From contig JAPYXD010000704.1 of the NCBI GenBank assembly GCA_030998225.1, positions 3,472,001-3,536,000 of the forward strand: a DNA stretch of 64,000 nt, given 5' to 3'. Position numbers and translations under genes: made by a program. Below, piece after piece: positions 55,784 through 64,000 of the stretch; position 1 is the stretch's first letter; every line of letters begins with the position of its first letter. Source of the stretch: Diplolepis rosae. Its lineage: Eukaryota; Arthropoda; Insecta; Hymenoptera; Diplolepididae. Below the pieces are notes generated by a model that saw only the letters and a list, made by a program, of their open reading frames with translations, was not told the DNA's origin and did not search any database.

Positions 55784-58309
55784 TGTTACATCCTGCATAG
55801 GTTTATATTCATCAAATAATGTAGAATAAGAAATAAATAGAGTGATTCTGAAGAATTTCGGCAACCCAGTATACACAGGAAATGAACACTTGTATGCAGC
55901 TGACCCGGACTGCAGGAGTCTAAAAACATGTCAAAGTGCATGATAAGGACGCTCCCCTAGTCTCAAGGCACTGCACTTAGAGTACTTTCCAGATTAATAA
56001 TATTTTAAGAATTTTCTTAATTTTTACTATTTTATCAATAGAGTTTCAAAAAAAACTTCGAATTATATGTTCAGAAGTTTGATAAATCTCACCTTAGTTA
56101 TTTAAGTTTAGTTTAGTAATAAGAACTTACGTATGATAAAAGGGTTTTTTTTAAAATAGAGCACAAATGTTAATTTTGCATGCGGAAAATATGCAAACAT
56201 AAGATGAACTAATAAATAATTATATAGTATTGTTGTATGATAGGTTAAATTTAATAAGTACAAAAGGGCAAGCAAGAAAGGGGTAAAATTCACCATCGCG
56301 AATAATTTAAAATTACAATTTAAGTTAAACTCCAACGAAATTTACCGTATAAGACTTTGAATAAGGGTAAACTTAAGAAACTAGGCTTATTTTTGGTCAA
56401 TTTGTGTAAAAGGAAAAGTGAATATGAGGACACCCGGTATAAAACTTAACATCTCTCATGCTCTCTTTGTCTTACTCAAAGGGCCTGTAGGACTAAAATC
56501 ATATAAATAGGCGACGAATTTTGGAAGAAGTCAGTTCAACTTGAGCTCTCGTCCCATATCCAGATTTAGTTTTAGTACAACTTTTCCTAAAACTAAGTTT
56601 AGTGAGACTGCATTATTAGCGAAGCAACTTATACCATTTCGAAGGGCAACACTGTGTATTGGTTTGCACTAATTCAATCGAACAAAACATTTCAATATCA
56701 AAATTTCTTCTATTTATTTACACTGAATCTAGTGCTAACTGTTCCAATATTGGTTTGCACTAATTCAATCGAATAAAACATTTTAATATCAATATTTCTT
56801 TATTTTATTTATACTGAATCTAGTGCTAACCGTTCCAGTATTGGTTTGCACTGATTCAATCACATGAAACATTTTAAAATCAAATAATTCTTCATTCATC
56901 TAATCTGAATCTAGTGCTAACCGTTCAAATTTTGATTTGCACTAATTCAAGCGAATAATACATTTCAATATCGAACGTTTCATCTATTTCTTCGTACTGA
57001 ATTTAGTGCTAACAGTTCCAATATTTGTTTGCACTGATTCAATCGAATAAAACATTTTAATATCAAAATTTCTCTCTTTATTTACACTGAATCTAGTGCT
57101 AACTGTTCCAATATTGGTTTGCACTAATTCAATCGAATAAAACATTTTAATGTCAACATTTCTTCATTTCATTTATACTGAATCTAGTGCTAACCGTTCC
57201 AATATTGGTTTGCACTGATTCAATCAAATAAAATATTTTATATCATATATTTCTTTATCCTTCTATATCGAGTCAAGTGCTGACTGTTGCAATAATTGGT
57301 TTGCACTGATTCAATTGAATAAAACATTTTAATATCAATATTTCTTTATTTTATTTATACTGAATCTAGTGCTAACCGTTCAAATTTTGATTTGCACTAA
57401 TTCAAGCGAATAATACATTTCAATATCGAACGTTTCATCTATTTCTTCGTACTGAATTTAGTGCTAACAGTTCCAATATTTGTTTGCACTGATTCAATCG
57501 AATAAAACATTTTAATATCAATATTTCTCTCTGCATTTATATTAAATTTAGTGCTAACCGTTTCAATATTGGTTTGCATTGATTCAAGCGAATAATACGT
57601 TTCAATATCGAACGTTTCATCTATTTCTTCATACTGAATTTAGTGCTAATCGTTCCAATATTGGTTCGCACTGATTCAACCAAATGAAACATCTTAATAT
57701 CAAATAATTCTTTATTCAGCTAATCTGAATCTAGTGCTAACCGTTCCCGTATTGGTTTGCACCGATTCAATCGAATAGGACATTTTATATCAAATAGTTC
57801 ATCATCCATCTAATCTGAATCTAGTGCTAACCGTTCTAATATTGGTTTGCATTGATTCAAGCGAATAATACATTTCAATATCGAACGTTTCATTTACTTC
57901 TTCATACTGAATTCAGTGCTAACCGTTTCAATATTGGTTTGCACTGATTTAATCAGACAACATTTTTCAATACCAACATTTCTTTATTCGTTTTACCGAA
58001 TTTAGTGCCAAGCATTTTCACACATTGGGCTGCATCGATTTAATTAAGACAAATGCTTTAGTAGGGCATTTGGGATAGGTGATATATTTGATTGGTGAAT
58101 TGACTCTTGGTCTCGAGAAAAACAAAATTATGAATCTACACTTAGCGTTATTTTATTCTCTTAGCTGAAGGCGAATTTTCTTATGATTAAGGTTGTTGCT
58201 GAAATCTCTATTCACGCTAGGTCGTTCCCTAGGTTATAGCGTGCGGGCGTTGATCTAAAAGCGAACATCATTTCACATTATGTAAATTTGTACGTTTTCG
58301 GACGTAACA
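55784..58309 (+). repeat. 3' LTR (~2526 bp)
   Basis: TGTTACATCC...CGGACGTAACA. TATAAATA at 56502-56509. Closely similar to the 5' LTR outside the minisatellite. Confidence 0.9.
56650..58015 (+). repeat. ~90-bp minisatellite in the 3' LTR, about 15 units
   Basis: Same unit as at 43255-45070 but about five units fewer, which accounts for nearly all the LTR length difference. Unit order differs in the middle, as expected from unequal exchange or slippage. Confidence 0.9.
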
Positions 58310-58582
58310 GTAAATTCATTTTTCAAATAAAAATATTTATTTTTAAATAAAAATAAGAAGGATAAAATATGAAATCACTTTTTAAACGTTTTAAATCTGG
58401 TTTTACCAGTAACATGAAATGTTCTCATGACATTTGAACAGTGAATATTCTTAAAATCTCAATGTAGTGGTATAAACTGTAGGTACTCGTAGCAACATTC
58501 TTAAAATACTTTTCACGAATTTACGCATAATATCAACATTTCTTCCTATAGTTGAATTGTGTTTAAATACTTTTTAAATATT

Positions 58583-58690
58583 AGGGCCGGTTGATCCACC
58601 TTTTAATAAGTTCTAGTTAAATGTATACCGTAAGATTTAACATGCGATAAATGTATTTGGACTTATTAGAAGGTTGGATCAACCGGTCCT
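58583..58690. mobile_element. 108-bp MITE
   Basis: Ends AGGGCCGGTTGATCCA and near-complement, with arms of about 35 bp. No coding. It lies between the LTR element and the hAT remnant. Confidence 0.6.
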
Positions 58691-59181
58691 TCAACTGTAG
58701 GTCCAGCTTGAACCAAGTTAAACCAAATAGTATTTCATTTCAACAGTATTAAAATATTTCTTACATTTCGAAGTATTACAAACTGCAGGTACTTGTGATA
58801 ACATTCTTAAGACAATTTTTACGAACATAATACTTTAACAGTATTCAAATATTTTTTAAATCTCGAAGTAGTACAAACTATAAGTACTGTTAGCAATCTT
58901 AGGGAATACAGCTTCTTTGATAATACTTTTGCCTTTGTATCTAAACAATTAAAATACTCGTAGTAATACGTAGGAGATAACAATGTCTTTGGCAATAGTT
59001 TGCACAGCAGTTGAAACACTAGTTGACTTCACCAGATTTCTTTGTTATTCCCATTTTTCCAATGGCAAGGAGTTTAAAAATATCAATTCTGACAAGCGAT
59101 CAGTATTAATTCTGCTACGCAAATCGGTGTCGATATGTCCTGCTAGGGAAAATAGTCTTTCTGACTGAACTGAAGTTGCTA

Positions 59182-60062
59182 CACTGAAAAAATTTTGGTG
59201 CACCGGTTGCACCACCTACAGTACGCCAGCAGCACTGCAGATTCGGAGCGACCGTTGCACAGATTTCGGGCGTACAAATGCGCGAAAGTAAGGGGCAAAT
59301 GTCCCTTATGTGTGGCACAGCTCGTGCGCCGAAACTGAGTCAGTAGTCGCACCATGTAAAGGTGAAATTTTAATATACATTCAAAAAATTTACAGTTTTT
59401 AATTATTAAAAAATTTGAACTTTCTTTGCAATTACAATTTATTCAATTGTTATAAAACTTACTAAGTTTTATTTCTATTTACTCAACTTTAGTCTTAGTC
59501 TTAGAAAAATCCTTTTTTTCTTAGCTGACGACATTTATATGTACTTTGAATCAATTTTATTTGCATGTCGAGTAAATACAAGACATATAACTAGTTTATT
59601 ATAGGCACAATAATAATGAATCTAATAATATGCCATCTATTTCTTAAACCTCTTCACATGGAATGAAGGGGTTAAGTCACTATTTTTGCTTAAGGAATTT
59701 ATAGGTTACACATAACAAACATATTTACAAAGCTTTCAATCAAGTTAAAATTTTACACTTGCGTTCAAATACTCCTTTCGACTCCTCAAAATATTTTTTT
59801 TGTATACAAACTTCCATCACTATATCATTATTATAAGAACTATAAGAACAACGCGTTCTCTCATCAATGGTGTATCATGGTTCCCGAAATCAAAGACAAT
59901 GTTTGCACTATGCAGTTCGGAGAGCGCTTGTGCCGATCGAGTGCATCTGCTGTGCGGAAACGGGGCATCAGCTGCCCCGAACTGAGGTATAACATTTACC
60001 ACAACGTTTGGCGCTGCTGCTGTTCCTATAGGTGCAACCGGTGCACCGAAATTTTTTCAGTG
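59182..60062. mobile_element. 881-bp TIR element inserted in the hAT gene
   Basis: Perfect or near-perfect TIRs of about 30 bp, CACTGAAAAAATTTTGGTGC and complement, each followed inward by GGTTGCAC. Flanked by TA on both sides, which fits a Tc1/mariner-type MITE. The interior has further inverted GC-rich stretches and an AT-rich middle but no transposase. Confidence 0.8.
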
Positions 60063-61507
60063 TACCACTGAAAAATATTTAGTAGCCACTTTAAAAACAT
60101 TGGGAAATGTAATTGTAAAATTGTAAAATGTAATTTTTTGAATCGGGGGTCCAAAATAGTTGCAACAGCATATATCTTATTTAACTCCATGTTTTTAAAT
60201 CTTAAATTTAGCTCTTTCAGAATGTTTTCTTTTAACGTCATAGCAATCGGATCTGTTGTGTTCATAACTTTCAAAGTTTCCCTCACTGAGTGTATCATAG
60301 GACTCACTACACTGCAACTCACATAGCCTTCAGTAGAAAGTTCTCAAGTTGCTTGTTCAATAGGTGCTAAGACCTTAACTATCTCTTTTAAGCAATTGAT
60401 TTGTTCTCGATTTAACATAGCAGGGCCGTTATCTAGAGTCATCAACGCAGAACTGACTAAACTTGCCATTTGTACAAATCTTTTTGCCATTGCAAACTCC
60501 GAGTTCCAGCGAGTGGTAACGTCCTGAATCAATTTCAAAAGAGTCCCCTCTTTTGCACCTAAATTTAATTGTAACCTTCTCAATTCATCGGCTGCTTTTG
60601 CACTTTGTTTGAAAAACGTAACGATGTGCTTAGCTTCGGAAAATAAATCCGTGAGACCTGGAGTGCTTTCCATGGCATTATTGACTACCAATTGAATGGT
60701 ATGCGCAAAACAGCTTAAGTGATTTTCTTTTCCAACCGTTATGTTCACCGCTTTCACCATATTTGCACAATTATCTGTCACGACAGGAACTACAGAGTCA
60801 TGAGAAATGTCCCAGTCATCGCAGAGGTCATTTATAATACCGACTAAATATTCTACAGTATGAGACTGATCCAATGGAAAAGCACCTAATTGAACCGAAT
60901 CTAATTTCGTTTGTTTAAAATAGTGTACGGTTAGGCCCAAGTAAGATTTTGTAGTTTTGGTTTCAGTCCAGGTATCTGAAGTCAGGGAGAGATTTGTTAG
61001 TTCACGAAGGTCAGCTTTAACTTTCTGTTTTAAAGTTATATATTTTTCGTCAATTCTAAAAGTGATTGCCTTTCAGCTCGGAGGTTTGTAGAGGCGCTAC
61101 AGTCTTAATAAATTTTTTGAAACCTCTTTTTTCTGGAGTTTGGAACGGCAAGTTGTCGGCAACAATCATGTAAACCAAGGAATCAGTAATGTTTTTTCTT
61201 TTTCTCCTCCAGCTACAAAAGTTATAAAACATTGGCTTATCGGAAAATTGAAAACATCGGATTTGAAAAACTAAGCAATATTTTTTCCTCCTGAAAACTC
61301 TAAATATACTCTCAAATGTAGTGAAGTTACTCACGCGTATAAGAATCAATCTCAGCAAACGCCTGATCAATTGGGACATCATTTTTTCTTTTCCTTGAAG
61401 ATGGATTCTACAGTCAAATTAAAAACAATCAGAAATTCACATAATTTCAATCAACAAGTACTAAAGAAATATCTAAATTAAAAATTGTTCTTACTTTTGA
61501 TGAATTA

Positions 61508-62801
61508 CTAGGTTGTTCAAAAAGTTTTGAAAGCGGAAATGAAAATACGTTTTTTTTTTGGTGAAATCACTTTTATTGCTCAGTATAATCTTCCATAAGA
61601 TCAATACATTTGGTCCAACGGTCTTCCAACTTGTTTATCCCATCATGGAAGTGACTTTCTGCAAGGCCTGCAAAATACTCCTCTACGACGGCTATAACCT
61701 CTTCGTTTGATGAAAAATGCTTCCCACGAAGGAATTTCTTGAGGTGTGGGAACAGCCAGAAGTCAGAGGGAGCTAAATCAGGCGAATAAGGTGGATGCTG
61801 CAACAATTCGTACTTTAATTCGGTTATTTTAGTGATGGTTTTTTGAGCTGTGTGAGCGGGTGCATTGTCTTGATGAAAAAGGATTTTTTTCTTCTGCAAA
61901 CCGGGTCTTTTTTCACGAATTTTTGCATCCAATTGATCCAAAAGGTTACAATAATATTCAGAATTTATTGTTTTGCCAGTTTGGAGATAATCCACCAACA
62001 AAATCCCTCTTGCATCCCAAAAAACTGATGCTAACACCTTCTTCGCCGATTTCTGGACACGAACTCGCCTCGGTGCCGAAGTGCCTGGTTCACACCACTC
62101 CTTAGCCTCTTGTTTTGATTCAGGATCATGATGGAAGACCCAAGTCTCATCCATAGTGATGAATCGACGCAAAAAATCCTTTTTATCCTTTCGAAAACGC
62201 TCCAAATGTTGCTCAGAAAGTCGCATTCGAACGTGTTTTTGTTCCATTGTGAGCGAATGCGGCACCCATTGTGCACAGAGCTTTCTGACACCCAAAACTT
62301 CACGTAAAATATGACTCACACTGCCTAATGAGATATCTAGGGCCTCTGCTAAATCTCTCTCGGTCAATCGACGATCTTCCAAAACCATATCCTGTACTTT
62401 TGCTATGAATGCTGGTGTTGATGCACTTTTTGGACGTCCTGAGCGTGGATCGTCTTCAACGCTTTTTCGACCACGTCTAAACTCTAAAACTCATCGATGC
62501 ACAGTTGGAAATGAAGGAGCAGCTTCCTTTAATACTTTCACCATTTTTGTATGAATTTCCGTTGCTGATAAACCTTCCAAAACAAAGAATTTTATCACTG
62601 CACGATATTCGGTTTTTTCCATTGTACAAAAATACACTGACACGTCAACTTCAAATGGCTTGTAAATAAACAATGAATTGGCAGAGTGGAATGACACTTT
62701 GGGTATATTCATATGAAAGATGAAATCTTAAAATGGCGTAGAAATTTTGGTTCTTCTACTGCTCTATAGATGTCGCTTTCAAAACTTTTTGAACAACCTA
62801 G
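61508..62801 (-). mobile_element. mariner element inserted in the hAT gene
   Basis: A 1294-bp element with TIRs CTAGGTTGTTCAAAAAGTTT at both ends and the TA duplication outside (61506-61507 and 62802-62803). Removing it restores a continuous hAT reading frame up to a splice donor. Carries an almost intact transposase. Confidence 0.93.
61573..62622 (-). pseudogene. mariner transposase, complete except for one nonsense codon
   Basis: 349 codons from ATG at 62622. N-terminal helix-turn-helix (VIKFFVLEGLSATEI, then RSGRPKSAS and LTERDLAEALDISLGSVSHIL), linker WVPHSLT, catalytic core TMDETWVFHH (first Asp), LFHQDNAPAH (second Asp) and, 34 residues on, YSPDLAPSDFWLFP (third Asp): a normal DD34D triad. 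The C terminus KLEDRWTKCIDLMEDY is typical. The only lesion is TGA at codon 44 (62491-62493), where related mariners have Trp, consistent with one G-to-A change. Confidence 0.93.
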
Positions 62802-63101
62802 TAGATGTCATTCCACTTTCTACAGCATTTGAAGTACTTGGAGAGTCCGTGAAATTCGACGTTGGATCGGTGTTCGATGACGGTGTGCTAGGCTCAGGAT
62901 TTGATGTATTTTGAACAGTTTTATAAGTTTCTGTTTTTTTTCACTCTTGTTGTGAATTTTCAGTAGATGAGCCTTCATGTTTGAAGTGTTATTACAGTGT
63001 TTTATTTTTATCCTACATATTTTACACTGCACAAGATGAGCTTCATGATTTATTAGTTTAGTGAAGTCTTTCCAAACATCACTTGATTTTCTTCCCGGCA
63101 T

Positions 63102-64000
63102 TCTCAAAGCATAAATTTTAGTAAATGAATTACTGCATACAATCGAAATAATATAATTCAAGATTAGTATATGTAATATTAATAGAAGTAACTTGCATCA
63201 ACCCTCAATTACAAAATTATTCGGAGATTCATATATTGCATTGTAATGTTTCTTTATCCTCGGTTTAATGCCAGCATTAAAATATATTTTATTAATTTTT
63301 ACAACAATTGCACCAAGGATTGAAGTACTATACTTAAATATTTTTCATGTAACTTACAAATTTACTACCAAAAAGTAATCCTTTAAAAAAATAAACAATC
63401 ATTTTACAACTTTTTCAAAAAAATAGTAATTTTTTTATATTCGCCAAGTTGTGGGCTCTTGCAAATTATAGATATTGTATAATTTTATATTGAATCGGAG
63501 ATCATAATAGTTGACAATTTTTTAAGTAGAATTCTCCTAAATTAAGCCATTTTAAATAAAAACGTTAAAAAATATTGGATAATTAAATTTAGCGTTTTAA
63601 CTTGCAGACTTTCTAATATTTAATTAAAAGGATCTCAGCAGTTTCTTTTTAACGCTGTTGGAGTGGGACCCTAACCTCAACTTTTTGGGTTAGGGCCCCG
63701 ATGCAATAGCCTTGAATAATAGTAAGCTGAGAATGTTTTTAATTAATCAATTTTGAGCTAAAACTACTCGAGATTTAATATCTAAAAAATTAGGTCGTTT
63801 AAAATTAAAAATTGTAACTTAAAATATTCTTCTTTGTGAATGCGTTTGCAATAATTTACGATGTATATCATTAAACAAAAACAATTATAATACATTTTTA
63901 TATTCTCTTATATAGAATGTATTAACAGAATAACTTATATAATTTGAAAATCGTATTTTACATACCTGTATTTCAAATTTCAACGATTCCAACTGATCTG
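63102..64000. other. 5' flank of the hAT remnant, nothing else recognised
   Basis: AT-rich. The hAT terminal repeat should lie here but I cannot identify it. A short hairpin with GGGACCCTAACC/GGGTTAGGGCCC is at about 63667-63701. Confidence 0.4.

Larger units (their letters stand above)
42362..58309 (+). mobile_element. long-LTR Ty3/Gypsy element with leader ORFs, macro-like domain and env
   Basis: A 15.9-kb element including two later insertions (50032-50571 and 53693-55110). Order: LTR, primer-binding site, two leader ORFs, gag with six zinc knuckles, protease, RT, RNase H, macro-like segment, integrase, env, polypurine tract, LTR. Many stops and frameshifts show that it is old and inactive. 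No matching target duplication is visible, because the left neighbour is another copy of the same element. Confidence 0.9.
59045..63101 (-). pseudogene. hAT-superfamily transposase (ZBED-like), decayed and twice interrupted
   Basis: Starts MPGRKSSDVWKDF at 63101 with a BED zinc finger (CKIC, then HLLKIH). A one-base shift in a run of A near 62943 follows, then a Ser/Thr/Pro linker, into which a mariner is inserted. After it come a GT donor, an intron, exon NPSSRKRKND, another putative intron and MIVADNLPFQ. A frameshift near 61090 and a TGA at 61073-61075 follow, then LTSDTWT and the RNase H-like catalytic core (VTDNCANM, HLSCFAHTIQLVV, DVTTRWNS). A TGA lies at 60344, then LDPRFK, a foldback insertion, and the C-terminal dimerisation end (SERLFSLAG) stopping at 59045. 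Part of the region between LDPRF and SER is deleted. Confidence 0.85.

Noticed and set aside
60026..60080. C-terminal residues of the hAT ORF running into the foldback
   Set aside because: The last ~12 residues before the open frame ends are translated from the inserted element's terminal repeat, not hAT protein.

Overview
The window is insect (arthropod) nuclear DNA. The evidence is two intron-containing animal housekeeping genes, GT-AG introns, an AT-rich background, and a dense, nested load of animal transposons: mariner, hAT/ZBED, piggyBac-type foldbacks, R1/LOA-like LINEs and env-bearing Ty3/Gypsy elements. There is no prokaryotic gene, CRISPR array or operon. I cannot name the species; a holometabolous insect such as a wasp or beetle would fit.

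Layout. 1-6.8 kb: a complete minus-strand SAC2/INPP5F-type phosphoinositide phosphatase gene (13 coding exon positions, about 1129 aa). One hSac2-domain exon exists in two alternative copies. 6.9-9.7 kb: four palindromic foldback elements. 10.2-12.5 kb: minus-strand UBLCP1, the proteasome CTD-type phosphatase, in two exons. 13.75-15.44 kb: a solo LTR with a perfect 5-bp target duplication. 15.6-16.5 kb: a broken R1-like ORF1. 17.97-24.98 kb: a young 7.0-kb Ty3/Gypsy provirus with identical 222-bp LTRs, a 4-bp target duplication, gag, a pol carrying two breaks, and an env-like tail. 25.4-34.3 kb: a mariner with DD34E in place of DD34D, foldbacks, a deleted mariner, a frameshifted THAP-domain gene, a dead mariner, and a foldback rich in AACAAAA/TTTTGTT. 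34.3-37.7 kb: the 5' two-thirds of a LINE with a DUF4780-like ORF1. 38.0-39.3 kb: a TIR element. 39.3-40.6 kb: another mariner. 40.7-42.1 kb: the 3' end of a second LINE.

42.1-58.3 kb is a compound Ty3/Gypsy element with 2.5-3.0-kb LTRs full of a ~90-bp minisatellite. Downstream of the 5' LTR come a coiled-coil leader ORF and an arginine-rich ORF, a Gag with six CCHC knuckles, and a scrambled protease. Next are RT-RNase H (interrupted by a palindromic SINE-like insert with a 14-bp target duplication), a macro-domain-like segment, integrase, and a chuvirus/gB-like env interrupted by a 1.4-kb piggyBac-type foldback. 58.6-63.1 kb: a decayed hAT/ZBED transposase gene containing one foldback and one nearly intact mariner.

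The two host genes do not act in one pathway; the rest is a record of nested insertion. The observations most worth following are the mutually exclusive exon pair in the SAC2 gene, the macro-like domain and leader ORFs of the 42-58 kb element, and the palindromic SINE-like insert.
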